A program made the position numbers and the translations under genes. From positions 620,001 to 684,000 of the forward strand of contig CAYVWR010000002.1 of assembly GCA_964455525.1 (NCBI GenBank): 64,000 bases of DNA, in the 5' to 3' direction. The DNA is from JAFDZV01 sp964455525 (GTDB taxonomy: Bacteria > Bacteroidota > Ignavibacteria > OLB7). Positions 16,629-27,123 of this stretch are shown in pieces; positions within the stretch are counted from its first letter, which is position 1; each line of letters begins with the position of its first letter. A model generated the notes under the pieces. The model was given only the letters and a program-made list of their open reading frames with translations, was not told where the DNA came from and searched no databases.

Positions 16629-17357
16629 ATGGCATTGCTATACGAGCCTAGAATCTTTAAACGTTTTTCAAATGTTGCTGCGGCGATAACGCTCCGTGGA
16701 ACCGGTAACGCACCGTATGGGTTTAATATGTCGTTGACGGTGGGGGACGATCCGGGGCGTGTACGGGAGAATCGTGCGCGTCTTGCTACACGGTTTGGAT
16801 TCGATCCGGGGCGCCTTGCAACGCAGATGCAGGTGCATGGCGATGTGGTTGCAGTGGTAGCGGATGGTTATCGGCCAATTGAAAGCGATGCCATGATAAG
16901 CTCCGCGCCCGGCTGGCTGCTGGCTGTAAGCGTGGCCGACTGCCTTCCCGTCCTGATGTACGATCCCGTGCATCATGTCGTTGCCGGGGTGCATTCCGGC
17001 TGGCGGGGAACGCAGGCAAATATTACAGGCCGGACCGTAGAGCGTCTGCGGGAGGAGTTCGATGCCAGAGCTGGCGATCTGCACCTTTATATCGGCGCGG
17101 GCGCAAGCCAGTGCTGCTATGAAGTTGGTGATGATGTTGCGCTGCTGTTCGACCCACGCTATTGCCGGGGGCTTGCAACGGGGAAATATCTCTTCGACAA
17201 CAAGGGGGCCGTGCTGGAGCAGGCCCTGGCAGCAGGTATTGCAGCGGAGCGGATCGAGCTTGACACACGTTGCACCATATGCGATGCTGGGCTTCACAGC
17301 TACCGCCGCGATGGCATGAAAAGTGGTCGCATGTTTGCTGTTATCGGTATGCATTGA
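16629..17357 (+). CDS. pgeF: PgeF/YfiH-type purine nucleoside phosphorylase (laccase-domain protein)
   Basis: The 242-residue protein belongs to the DUF152 family, now known to contain zinc-dependent purine nucleoside phosphorylases / adenosine deaminases (older name: polyphenol oxidase, laccase-like). The three zinc ligands are visible: His70 (QVHGD), Cys105 (ADCLPV) and His122 (VHSGWRGT). IGAGASQCCYEVG and CTICDAGLHSYRRDG are later family motifs. It may salvage nucleosides and edit peptidoglycan precursors. ATG 16629 was preferred to 16575 since the family begins just before the first strand; the 208-bp gap after comEC shows no other gene. Confidence 0.9.
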   Translation: MALLYEPRIFKRFSNVAAAITLRGTGNAPYGFNMSLTVGDDPGRVRENRARLATRFGFDPGRLATQMQVHGDVVAVVADGYRPIESDAMISSAPGWLLAVSVADCLPVLMYDPVHHVVAGVHSGWRGTQANITGRTVERLREEFDARAGDLHLYIGAGASQCCYEVGDDVALLFDPRYCRGLATGKYLFDNKGAVLEQALAAGIAAERIELDTRCTICDAGLHSYRRDGMKSGRMFAVIGMH

Positions 17358-17425
17358 GGCGCCCTGCCAGGCGTATACAGGCCGGTGATTTTGTTCTGTT
17401 CCGGGTGTTGTGAAGCCCGAAGCGT

Positions 17426-17476
17426 GATTTTATGGGGTGAAAATGATGGTGATGGCCCTGGAACCCCCATAAAATC
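17426..17476. repeat. 12-bp inverted repeat upstream of the HU-like gene
   Basis: GATTTTATGGGG (17426-17437) and CCCCATAAAATC (17465-17476) are perfectly complementary with a 27-nt loop. The element lies between pgeF (stop 17357) and the HU promoter (17499-17529). It may be a terminator-like structure for pgeF or an upstream control site for the HU gene; the A/T-containing arms could also be a protein-binding pair. Confidence 0.5.
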
Positions 17477-17498
17477 TATATTCCTGCCTGTTCCCCTA

Positions 17499-17529
17499 TT
17501 GCATAATCTCGTCATGGAAACTACCTTCG
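17499..17529 (+). promoter_or_regulatory. Near-consensus -33/-7 promoter for the HU-like gene
   Basis: TTG at 17499-17501, a 20-nt spacer and TACCTTCG at 17522-17529 differ by one base from TTG-n19/20-TAnnTTTG. The start would lie near 17536, giving a 47-nt leader containing AGGAG (17569-17573) 9 nt before the GTG start. Confidence 0.5.
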
Positions 17530-17582
17530 CGCGGTCTGAAAAAGAATAGACCATGCTACACTCATATTAGGAGAGTCACTCA

Positions 17583-18230
17583 GTGAACAAAGGTGAACTG
17601 ATCGAATCGATCGCAACCGGCAGCGATGTAAGCAAGGCGCAGGCCGAGCGTATGCTCAACAATCTGCTCGGCACGATCGAGGGCGAATTGAAGCGCGGCA
17701 ACGACGTCCAGATCGTCGGTTTCGGAACGTTCAAGGTTGCAGCCCGTGCAGCCCGTACGGCCAAGAATCCGCAGACCGGTGCACCCGTCAAGGTTGCAGC
17801 CCGCAAGGTCCCCAAGTTCACGCCGGGCAAGGCGCTGAAGGATCTTGTAAACGGTAGCAAGAAGGGTGCTGCTGCAAAGGGTGCCGCGAAGGCCGCACCT
17901 GCTGCCAAGGCCGCTCCGGCAAAGGCTGCTTCGGCAAAGAGTGCCACGAAGGCTGCACCTGCTGCCAAGGCCGCCCCGGCAAAGGCTGCCACGAAGGCCG
18001 CTCCAGTTGCCAAGGCCGCTCCGGCAAAGGCTGCCACGAAGGCCGCTCCAGCCAAGGCCGCCCCGGCAAAGGCTGCCAAGGTCGCTCCGGCGAAGAGTGC
18101 CGCGAAGGCCGCTCCAGTTGCCAAGGCCACCCCGGCAAAAGCTGCCAAGGCTGCTCCGGCGAAGAGTGCCACGAAGGCCGCTCCAGCCAAGGCCGCTCCG
18201 GCAAAGGGAGGCGCAAAAGGGAGGAAGTAA
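17583..18230 (+). CDS. HU/IHF-type DNA-binding protein with histone-H1-like Lys/Ala/Pro tail
   Basis: Residues 1-92 form a complete HU fold: MNKGELIESIATGSDVSKAQ start, VGFGTFKV hinge, RTAKNPQTGAPVKVAARKVPKF DNA-binding arm (arm motif here NPQTG) and FTPGKALKDLVN end. The next 120 residues are almost only Lys, Ala, Pro, Ser and Thr in AAPAKAA-like units, ending GGAKGRK. Such tails resemble histone H1 and bind or condense DNA through charge. HU proteins with this tail are known in some actinobacteria and in some GC-rich lineages. The start is GTG 17583 with AGGAG 9 nt upstream. A strong terminator follows at 18257-18289. The tail is the main low-complexity DNA of the window. Confidence 0.92.
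   Translation: MNKGELIESIATGSDVSKAQAERMLNNLLGTIEGELKRGNDVQIVGFGTFKVAARAARTAKNPQTGAPVKVAARKVPKFTPGKALKDLVNGSKKGAAAKGAAKAAPAAKAAPAKAASAKSATKAAPAAKAAPAKAATKAAPVAKAAPAKAATKAAPAKAAPAKAAKVAPAKSAAKAAPVAKATPAKAAKAAPAKSATKAAPAKAAPAKGGAKGRK
17866..18215 (+). repeat. Imperfect tandem repeats encoding the K/A/P tail
   Basis: Units such as AAGGCCGCTCCGGCAAAGGC recur with small changes of 12-18 bp spacing throughout this stretch. All units are multiples of three, so slippage or recombination would alter tail length without a frameshift. Confidence 0.85.
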
Positions 18231-18256
18231 GCTGTACATGCGTTATACATTATAGG

Positions 18257-18289
18257 ACGAGCCGGTCTTCGGAAAGAGGACCGGCTCGT
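18257..18289. terminator. Strong terminator hairpin after the HU-like gene
   Basis: ACGAGCCGGTC (18257-18267) and GACCGGCTCGT (18279-18289) pair over 11 bp with an 11-nt loop, followed on the plus strand by TCTGTGTT. It lies 27 bp after the HU stop and 42 bp from the stop of the convergent gene at 18331, so it can serve both. Confidence 0.8.
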
Positions 18290-18330
18290 TCTGTGTTCAG
18301 CCTATGTTCAGCGTGGTTGTGGGCCTTCTC

Positions 18331-19074
18331 CTACCAGAAGGTGGAACTGGCCGTGATTGATAACTCGTACCACGGCCTGTGGTTGCCGAGATCATAACCG
18401 GCGCGGCCTCGCAGCCCGTAGTTATGCATTGGAAAAAGCGTAAGCACGCGCAGTCCCATAGGGTTGATTAGCCCAATCCAGCCCTCTGCAAATGGTACAA
18501 CGGTTGTGAAGTCCGTGGAAAGGCCGCCGCCGCCAGCAACGCCAAGCCAGAGGAAGTCACGGCTATGAAGCGAGGTCATGGGGTGGTCGGCCAGGATGGA
18601 GGCTCTGAGCATCGGTGCTGGCGAGCGCGAGAAGAAATAGGCCCCTTCTACCTGCACACGATAATCAGGAAAGAAGATCGGTGTTGAGCGATCGCCGCCA
18701 AAGCCGATGCCGGTGGATACCGAGATCCCGGTATACATTATTCCATCTTCGATAACCATCGTGATGCTCGGCGGAAACACCGTGATGGCGCTAACCGTAA
18801 GCCCTATCGGAATCGCCAGCGCTGTGAATGCCGAGAGCGCAAGTTGTTCTGCCGGGGTAACGCGTGCATAGCGGGGTTTGGTAACCGTAAGAGTATCGTA
18901 CCAGGGGCGGGAGGATATCTCCTCACCTCCGGTTGCGGCCGTGCTGCCGGAGGAGCCACCAGGGGCGGGGCCGGGCTGTTCAGCCCGATTGGTATCGGAC
19001 TGGGCCATCCCAGCCACCGCGCCGAGAAGGAACAATGCAAACAGAGAGAGGCAGAGTCTCATGAGAAGAATCAT
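18331..19074 (-). CDS. Secreted/outer-membrane protein of unknown function
   Basis: The 247-residue protein begins with a signal peptide (hydrophobic LSLFALFLLGAVAG, cleavage after MAQ). A Gly/Ser/Pro-rich linker (about residues 28-52) follows. The remainder is rich in alternating hydrophobic strands with Gly and aromatic residues and ends in an aromatic (ASSTFW), as outer-membrane beta-barrels often do. A hydrophobic stretch at about residues 80-108 is unusual for a barrel. No named family was recognised. ATG at 19074 or 19062 could start it; no ribosome binding site decides. It is 98 bp downstream of acs on the same strand. Confidence 0.7.
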   Translation of the reverse strand: MILLMRLCLSLFALFLLGAVAGMAQSDTNRAEQPGPAPGGSSGSTAATGGEEISSRPWYDTLTVTKPRYARVTPAEQLALSAFTALAIPIGLTVSAITVFPPSITMVIEDGIMYTGISVSTGIGFGGDRSTPIFFPDYRVQVEGAYFFSRSPAPMLRASILADHPMTSLHSRDFLWLGVAGGGGLSTDFTTVVPFAEGWIGLINPMGLRVLTLFPMHNYGLRGRAGYDLGNHRPWYELSITASSTFW

Positions 19075-19172
19075 ATGGTTTTTGTTCCGGCCCGATACAT
19101 TGAAGTCGATCGGCCATTAAACCAACTCCGAACTACCCTGCTGTATTGTAGCCGATGGCTGGAGCTGCCGCT

Positions 19173-21185
<2,013 letters not shown>

Positions 21186-21239
21186 TGATCAGTAGGAAGA
21201 GGTTGTTCAGAGGAGCTTGAATGTGGCGGGGAAAATATA

Positions 21240-21270
21240 AAAGAAAAGGGAGCATCCGAGCGATACTCCC
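21240..21270 (-). terminator. Rho-independent terminator of the secreted-protein gene at 21328
   Basis: On the minus strand GGGAGTATC / GATGCTCCC (plus 21262-21270 and 21248-21256) pairs over 9 bp with one A-C mismatch and a 5-nt loop, immediately followed by TTTTCTTT. It lies 58 bp after the stop at 21328 and before acs. Confidence 0.7.
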
Positions 21271-21327
21271 TCCATGATATCTGGGTTGCCATGCCGATAG
21301 TGATATCCGGCATGCAACGGGATGCTT

Positions 21328-21831
21328 CTACTTCAGGCCCGGCAGCAGCTTGTCGCCTACTTCCGGCACTGTCGAAAGCGCTTCCGGGAATGGTGCGCGG
21401 ATCTTGTCGGCGATGTTCTTGCGGTCCGGCATCAGCGTTTTTACATCGACGATCTTCAGCTCGATGTTCGCTTTTTCGTACTTCACCAGATAGCTTCCCC
21501 AGATCACTTTCTGTGCGCCAAGCGCCTTGACAATCTTGATGATGTCCGATTCATAGCTCGGGCTGTTCGGATCAACGTTCAATGCCAGCATCTGATCGCG
21601 GATATCATCCATCGGCATAATGGTGAAATCCGTGCCCGCTCCCGTCTGTAGGCTCAGGTAGGAGGCAAGCGAATCGGCATAGCTCCATGTCAGAGAATCG
21701 TACTTCACTTCGCCATACGAGTTCTTCAGAGGAAATACCGCTACCGAGACCGGTGCCGCATCCTGCGCAGAAAGAACTGCAAAGGGGACCAAGGCCAGTA
21801 ACAGGGCAATGGAGAGGATGTATTGTTTCAT
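21328..21831 (-). CDS. Secreted protein with CsgG/TolB-N-like domain
   Basis: The 167-residue protein has a signal peptide (hydrophobic ILSIALLLALVPFAVL, cleavage after SAQ). The mature part, PVSVAVFPLKN at its start, then a helix, then MPMDDIRDQMLAL and GAQKVIWGSYL, has the alternating strand/helix order of the small periplasmic anticodon-binding-like domains seen in LpoB, FlgO and TolB N-termini (pattern A-V-hPL, then A-hhxG). That family link is my inference from pattern only. Such proteins often work at the outer membrane or activate cell wall synthesis; ddl, a cell wall gene, lies immediately upstream on the same strand. Confidence 0.65.
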   Translation of the reverse strand: MKQYILSIALLLALVPFAVLSAQDAAPVSVAVFPLKNSYGEVKYDSLTWSYADSLASYLSLQTGAGTDFTIMPMDDIRDQMLALNVDPNSPSYESDIIKIVKALGAQKVIWGSYLVKYEKANIELKIVDVKTLMPDRKNIADKIRAPFPEALSTVPEVGDKLLPGLK

Positions 21832-21967
21832 GGTATGCGCTGTAAATGATGGAACTCCCGTGGGAGCGTTCTAGGCATTCCGGCTTTTCGAGGGGCTTTC
21901 ATCAGGAACGTTTAACTACCTGAAGAAATTACCCAACCGGTGAGAAACTTCCGCATTTGCTTCCGGG

Positions 21968-22993
21968 TCAGATGTCGGACGGCTCTTCGTGGAGCGCCAG
22001 GGCGATGATCCGTTCGCAGAGTGCCGTATAGTCGAGCCCGGCTGCTGCCGCCGCCTTGGGGACAAGGCTGGTTGCCGTCATGCCGGGGAGAGTGTTTACC
22101 TCAAGGCAGAACGGAGCGCCGTCCTCATCGAGACGGAAGTCGATCCGGCTGTAGCCGCTGCACCCGAGTGCGGTATGCGCGCGCCGGGCAAGCTCCCGCA
22201 ACTCCTCTTCGATTGTGCGTGGAAGCTCCGCAGGGCAGATGTATTCGGTGCGGCCTGCGGTGTATTTGTTCGCATAGTCGTAGATGCCGCTTTTCGGCCG
22301 TATTTCCACCACCGGCAGGCTCTCGTTGCCCAGGATGGTGACCGTCAGCTCCCGTCCCTCGATATATTCCTCGAAGAGCACCGATTTCGAGTATCGTCCG
22401 GCAAGCTCGTAGGCGGCCATCAGCCCGCCTGCATCATGCACGATGGAAAGCCCAACGGTCGAACCGCCATCGTTTGGCTTTACAACTACCGGGTATGCCG
22501 TATAATAGTCAACGTTGCGGCAGAGTTCATCAAGCCCTGCATCGTTGGAGCGCGCTTGGAACCAGCGTGGGGTTGGGATATCGTAATGCTCCAGTACCCG
22601 CTTGCTCATCGATTTGTCCATGGCCAGCGCCGAGGCCAGCACGCCGGAGCCGGTGTAGGGGAGGCGGCGCAGTTCCAGGAGCGATTGTACGGTGCCATCT
22701 TCGCCGGGGGAGCCATGCAGAGCAAGAACTACGACGTCGAGGCCGGAGGGGAGCAACTGTACTGCTGTGATGATGTTCTCCGAGGAGAACTCCTGAAGCT
22801 CTTCATACGATGGCGCTACCTCGGTGGGAAGCTGAAGGTCTTCGAGCGCAACACGGGCGTCGGCTCCGAGAGCGATATCATAGAGCGAAATGGTATGGCC
22901 GGCGGCGGAGAGTGCCTGTGCTATCCCATGGCCGCTTGCCATTGAGACATAGCGTTCTGGGGAGGTTCCACCGAGCAGGATGGCGATGTTCAT
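21968..22993 (-). CDS. ddl: D-alanine-D-alanine ligase
   Basis: Ddl joins two D-Ala with ATP for the peptidoglycan stem peptide. The 341-residue protein shows the LLGGTSPERYVSMASG N-terminal loop, the LHGSPGEDGTVQSLL segment, ATP-grasp strands (YPVVVKPNDGGSTVGLSIV, VLFEEYIEGRELTVTILG) and the metal site FCLEVNTLPGMTATSLVPKAA. ATG 22993 was chosen because the family begins MxxAhLLGG; the ORF extends 26 codons upstream through a Pro/Gln-rich stretch that lies in the predicted 5' leader. A -7 element (23061-23068) and a leader hairpin (23024-23049) lie upstream. Confidence 0.95.
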   Translation of the reverse strand: MNIAILLGGTSPERYVSMASGHGIAQALSAAGHTISLYDIALGADARVALEDLQLPTEVAPSYEELQEFSSENIITAVQLLPSGLDVVVLALHGSPGEDGTVQSLLELRRLPYTGSGVLASALAMDKSMSKRVLEHYDIPTPRWFQARSNDAGLDELCRNVDYYTAYPVVVKPNDGGSTVGLSIVHDAGGLMAAYELAGRYSKSVLFEEYIEGRELTVTILGNESLPVVEIRPKSGIYDYANKYTAGRTEYICPAELPRTIEEELRELARRAHTALGCSGYSRIDFRLDEDGAPFCLEVNTLPGMTATSLVPKAAAAAGLDYTALCERIIALALHEEPSDI

Positions 22994-23023
22994 GCGATCG
23001 ATCGGTTGTTCAAGCTGAGAGGG

Positions 23024-23068
23024 GGCCGGAGCGCTTCTCTGCTCCGGCCGGGAATGGGCGCAAAGGTA
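23024..23068 (-). promoter_or_regulatory. Candidate ddl promoter element and leader hairpin
   Basis: TACCTTTG on the minus strand (23068-23061) fits the -7 consensus, although no TTG lies at the right distance. Between it and the ddl ATG, GGCCGGAGC (23024-23032) and GCTCCGGCC (23041-23049) form a 9-bp perfect stem with an 8-nt loop that would fold in the ddl leader. Confidence 0.4.
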
Positions 23069-23181
23069 CAAAAACGGGGAAAAGCGGGGGATGGGCTGAT
23101 AAACGGCGCATGATGCTGGGAGATGGCACCACCTCCGGCAACCAGAGCCTCGGATCGCAATGCGAAATGGCGCCGGACCGG

Positions 23182-23736
23182 CTAGTCGCCCTCGGGTGAT
23201 GCCAGTGTTACCTTTTCCCCGAAATGATCCCCAAGTGCCGTCAGATAGGCATCAATGGTGGCGGTGTGGCCAAAGAGGAAACGGGAGAGAAAGCGGAAGA
23301 TCGGGTTATAGACCTCGCCCTCCTCGGTAACCGTCAGCCTGCTGCCGCCGGAGAGTGGTTCTATCTGATAGATCCACTCTCCGCCAAATGCCAGAGTGCT
23401 GTCCATGATGCGTCCTACCATCCTTGTCGGCTCTACGGCTTCGGTCTGTTCCATCGTCACCGATCCGAAGTTGCCGTGCTCCCGCCATACCCGATGGCCA
23501 TGATGCTCGGGGAGCAGCTCCACGTGGCTCAGTTCCTTGCGCCAGGTGGGATATGCCGCTACGTCGTTTATGGTCTTCCATACTACCTCCGGCGGCGCGT
23601 TGAACTCGACGGTACGTCTTGCCACATGATGCTCCGGCAGAAGCGTGCCGATCCCGGCCACAAGCCCTACCGAGACAATGATGACCGCGATCAGCAGGAG
23701 AACCCATTTCATAATCCGTTTCATAATCCGTTTCAT
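23182..23736 (-). CDS. SRPBCC (polyketide cyclase-like) family membrane-anchored protein
   Basis: The 184-residue protein has one N-terminal membrane helix (WVLLLIAVIIVSVGLVAGIG, about residues 11-30) followed by a START-like SRPBCC domain. The domain shows RTVEFNAPPEVVWKTINDV at its start, AYPTWRKELSHVELL, GGEWIYQIEPL and the long C-terminal helix. These domains bind hydrophobic ligands; the ligand is unknown. The 5' end consists of three 12-bp repeats, so the protein begins MKRIMKRIMKW with three in-frame ATG codons (23736, 23724, 23712); any of them can start translation. It lies 188 bp upstream of ddl. Confidence 0.82.
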   Translation of the reverse strand: MKRIMKRIMKWVLLLIAVIIVSVGLVAGIGTLLPEHHVARRTVEFNAPPEVVWKTINDVAAYPTWRKELSHVELLPEHHGHRVWREHGNFGSVTMEQTEAVEPTRMVGRIMDSTLAFGGEWIYQIEPLSGGSRLTVTEEGEVYNPIFRFLSRFLFGHTATIDAYLTALGDHFGEKVTLASPEGD

Positions 23737-23742
23737 AATCCG
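23707..23742. repeat. Three tandem copies of a 12-bp unit spanning the start of the SRPBCC gene
   Basis: TTTCATAATCCG is repeated exactly three times at 23707, 23719 and 23731. On the minus strand each copy contains an ATG and encodes M-K-R-I. The unit length is a multiple of three, so copy number changes keep the frame. Confidence 0.9.
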
Positions 23743-24069
23743 TTCCTTCTAGTAAACGATTGGTTGTACGGTGTGGGCATCTGCAATGCAAAATAGGGAT
23801 TGAGGCGATTGCATCCCGCTCCAGGCGCGCGTAAATACGCCGGAACGTAAGGAAGCCCTGTCTGGCAGATGGAGTGATGCCCTCTCGTTGCCCGCGCTGT
23901 CTGCACGTTCTCCTGCGGTGTTTGTTGCCGTTCCATGCGGCTTCCATAAGTTGAGGGCTTCCGGGACCAACCAGGCCTGCACGTTTGCTAGCGTTTCATG
24001 GCGGGTGAGAGCCATCGGTTGGTCGGAACACCTTCCCGAAACAGGCATCTTCAGATTTCCAGCAAGAGC
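23737..24069. other. Divergent intergenic region without a recognisable gene
   Basis: This 333-bp region lies between the SRPBCC gene (leftward) and the large amidohydrolase (rightward). An in-frame ATG at 23998 could extend the amidohydrolase by 24 residues but would bury its signal peptide. No consensus -33/-7 pair was found on either strand. Confidence 0.5.
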
Positions 24070-26925
24070 ATGGGCGTATTTACTCGTACAAGCGCCGTAC
24101 GGCGCTCCGGTGTTATAGTGGCATTGGCGGTACTCTGCTGCCTGAGCATCATGCCGCCGCTTCTGGCACAGCCGGATGATGCGAGGAAAAAGCAATCCCC
24201 GATCCGCCCGGTTACCTCTGTCTATGCCATCCGCAATGCGCGGATTGTGCAGGGGCCGGGGCGTGTCATCGAGCGCGGGACCGTTGTTGTGCGCGATGGG
24301 CTGATTGCCGCCGTAGGTGCTGGCATCCCCGTTCCGTTCGATGCACGGATCATCGAGGGGGACTCTCTGGTGATCTATGCAGGGTTTATCGATGGGCTTT
24401 GCAATGCCGGGGTTGCAAAGCCAGCAGAGGAAGGGAAGCCGGAGAAGGTGGAACGTCCCGGTGATCCGCCAAACGATCGTGCGGGCATTCAGCCGGAGCG
24501 GGATGTGCGGATGATGCTTGATCCAAACGACCCCACGCTCGACTCGCTCCGTAGGGTTGGCTTTACCGTTGCCCATGTTGTCCCGCGTGGTGGAATGCTG
24601 CCGGGGACCGGGGCTATTGTCTCGTTTGCCGGGAAGGCGCCGGGGGAGATGGTCCTGCGTGGTGCCGCCTCGCTTGCCGCCCGTTTCCAGCCCGCCTCCG
24701 GGGGGGTGTATCCGGCAACCGATATGGCAATCATGGCGAAGTGGCGCCAGTTGTACCGCGAGGCGGCACGAAGGAAAGGCAATGGCATACTCTATACGGC
24801 TGACCCTGATGGGTTGCAGCGCCCGAAATACGATCCCGTGCTTGAGGCCTTCTTTGCAGTGATCGACGCGAAGATGCCGGTGCTCTTCCAGACCGAAAGT
24901 GCCCTTGACCTGCGGCGTGCATTGCAGCTCCGCGACGATCTTGGGTTTCCCATTGTGATCGCTGGGTTGAAGGAGGGGTTCGCGGTGGGCGATCTGTTGA
25001 AGTCCGCTCGGGTCCCGCTGTTTCTTTCACTCGATCTTCCCCGTGCCAAGAATGATCCTGCGATCGGCATGGTATCGGAGGATTCGGCCATTGCGATCGA
25101 TGATACAGCCAGCCATGGTACGCATGGGAAGAGCTTTTTCCTGAACGGTCGCCGTACGTTCAGCTTCAAGGATGTGACAGATGAGGAACGCTGGCTGAGA
25201 AAGCGCCAGCAGGAGATCCGTGGGGCCTTCCAGGAGACCCCCGCCCGCCTTTATCGTGAAGGGGTCCGGTTTGGCTTCAGCAGCCTTGGGGCAAAGCCGG
25301 GGGAGATCCAGGAAAATATTCGGCATATGATCGCTGCCGGTCTGCCAAAGGATGCTGCGCTGGCAGCGCTGACCGTTGACGCCGCAACCATGCTTGGCCT
25401 TGAACGCACGCATGGCACAATCGACAAGGGGAAGGTTGCCAACCTCGTCATCACCAGCGGAGATTATTTCGACGAGCGCTCGCAGGTCCGTTATCTCTTC
25501 GTCGATGGGACGATGTTCGCCTACGAGCCGAAGACGAATGTCGCGGCGGGCAGCGATTCCTCTGCGGATGTTCGTCGGGATTTGCTGGAGCAGAATCCGG
25601 CATTGGCAGGGCGTAGCGGGTTTGCCGATCGTGGCACTCTCTTTATCAGAAATGCCACCGTGCTGACGGTGACCAAGGGGGTATTGGAGAACACCGATAT
25701 TGTGGTGCGGAATGGAACGATCGCACGTGTTGGCACATCCCTCTCGGCTCCTCCCGGTGCTGTGACGATCGATGCCACCGGCCTGTATGTGATGCCCGGG
25801 ATCATCGATCCCCACTCCCATATTGCCATCAGCAATATCAACGAGTGGACAAACCCGGTGACGGCGGAGGTCTCGGTCGGCGATGTGATCGATCCCTACG
25901 ATATCGCCATCTATCGCGCTCTGGCCGGTGGCGTCACCGCATGCCATGTGATGCATGGCTCCGCCAATGTGATCGGCGGGCAGTGCAAGACGATCAAACT
26001 CCGTTATGGCACCGCCGATCCGTATGGTCTTGTCATGGAGGGGGCGCCGCGCACCATAAAATTTGCGCTCGGCGAGAACCCGACACGGGTCCATGGCAGG
26101 GGAAACGGTGTGCAGCCCTCCACACGGATGGGGGTTGAGGATGTGGTGCGCAAGGCGTTTACCGATGCCAGACGCTATATGGAGGCAAAGGATAGGTACC
26201 AGAGCGAGAAGAAAAAAGATCCCCGTGCCATTGCTCCGGGATACGATCTCAGGATGGAGACTCTTGCCTCGATCCTCAAGGGAGAAATTCTTGTGCACTG
26301 CCATTCCTACCGCGCAGACGAGATCCTGATGCTGATGCGCGTCTTTCGCGATTTCGGGGTGCGGCGGCTTGTCTTCCAGCATGTCAACGAAGGGTTCAAG
26401 ATTGCCCCGGAACTTGCGGATTTTGGTGCCATGGCCTCCGTGTTCGCCGACTGGTGGGCCTATAAGTTCGAGGTCTATTACTCCACCGCCTACAATGCCG
26501 CCATCCTCACACGCAACGGCGTCGTCACCTCCATCAATTCCGATTCGCCTGAACTTATTCGCCATTTGAACCACGAAGCGGCCAAAACACAGAAGTATGG
26601 CGGTCTTACCTCCGACGAAGCCTTGGCGCTTATTACGATCAATCCGGCACGGCAGCTTGGTATCGAGGATCGGGTCGGGTCGATTGAAGAGGGGAAGGAA
26701 GCCGATCTGGCGATCTTCAACACGCATCCTCTGTCGGTCTATGCCATCTGCCAGAAGACGATTGTGGATGGGGTGGTGCGGTTTGATCGCCAGAGCGATC
26801 CTGACGATATGCGCATGTATGTGGACCCGAAACAATCGGTGGAGACAGCAACGGTCTGGAAGGAGCATGAGGATGGTTGTATGCAGGGGACCGGCGATCT
26901 GTTTCATTTGCATGGCGAGCATTGA
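24070..26925 (+). CDS. Secreted double amidohydrolase-family protein, N-terminal half without metal site
   Basis: The 951-residue protein has a signal peptide (VIVALAVLCCLSIMPPL, cleavage after LAQ) and two amidohydrolase modules. The first (about 45-490) opens with the composite beta-sandwich (YAIRNARIVQGPGRVIERGT) but where the metal-binding HxH belongs it reads IYAGFIDGLCN, so it cannot bind the usual metals. The second (about 535-920) is intact: PGIIDPHSHIAI (His582, His584), a carboxy-Lys region, VHCHSYRADE (about 743-745), FQHVNEG and the Asp-containing SINSDSPEL. The expected activity is hydrolysis of a cyclic amide or peptide-like bond in the periplasm; the substrate is unknown. A related gene follows at 27124. 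Confidence 0.85.
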   Translation: MGVFTRTSAVRRSGVIVALAVLCCLSIMPPLLAQPDDARKKQSPIRPVTSVYAIRNARIVQGPGRVIERGTVVVRDGLIAAVGAGIPVPFDARIIEGDSLVIYAGFIDGLCNAGVAKPAEEGKPEKVERPGDPPNDRAGIQPERDVRMMLDPNDPTLDSLRRVGFTVAHVVPRGGMLPGTGAIVSFAGKAPGEMVLRGAASLAARFQPASGGVYPATDMAIMAKWRQLYREAARRKGNGILYTADPDGLQRPKYDPVLEAFFAVIDAKMPVLFQTESALDLRRALQLRDDLGFPIVIAGLKEGFAVGDLLKSARVPLFLSLDLPRAKNDPAIGMVSEDSAIAIDDTASHGTHGKSFFLNGRRTFSFKDVTDEERWLRKRQQEIRGAFQETPARLYREGVRFGFSSLGAKPGEIQENIRHMIAAGLPKDAALAALTVDAATMLGLERTHGTIDKGKVANLVITSGDYFDERSQVRYLFVDGTMFAYEPKTNVAAGSDSSADVRRDLLEQNPALAGRSGFADRGTLFIRNATVLTVTKGVLENTDIVVRNGTIARVGTSLSAPPGAVTIDATGLYVMPGIIDPHSHIAISNINEWTNPVTAEVSVGDVIDPYDIAIYRALAGGVTACHVMHGSANVIGGQCKTIKLRYGTADPYGLVMEGAPRTIKFALGENPTRVHGRGNGVQPSTRMGVEDVVRKAFTDARRYMEAKDRYQSEKKKDPRAIAPGYDLRMETLASILKGEILVHCHSYRADEILMLMRVFRDFGVRRLVFQHVNEGFKIAPELADFGAMASVFADWWAYKFEVYYSTAYNAAILTRNGVVTSINSDSPELIRHLNHEAAKTQKYGGLTSDEALALITINPARQLGIEDRVGSIEEGKEADLAIFNTHPLSVYAICQKTIVDGVVRFDRQSDPDDMRMYVDPKQSVETATVWKEHEDGCMQGTGDLFHLHGEH

Positions 26926-27123
26926 GATGGGGGAGCGGTGGCTGAGTCTGAGCGGTTCATGGGGGGCAATCGTATGGCAGCTGCGGGCACGCAAAGGCGC
27001 GGAGATAGGGGGGGGAGATACGGTGCGCGGAGCGGGGTGTTTTGTACAGTGCTCATGAAATGATCGGGGCTATCCGATATAGAATCTCGTTTCCGTTATT
27101 GCAAAACGATTGATTGTCAACGT

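Noticed and set aside
17576..18250. Ala/Gly-rich open frames antisense to the HU-like gene
   Set aside because: They arise from the repeat DNA of the K/A/P tail read on the other strand; the plus-strand frame has a complete HU fold and a ribosome binding site.
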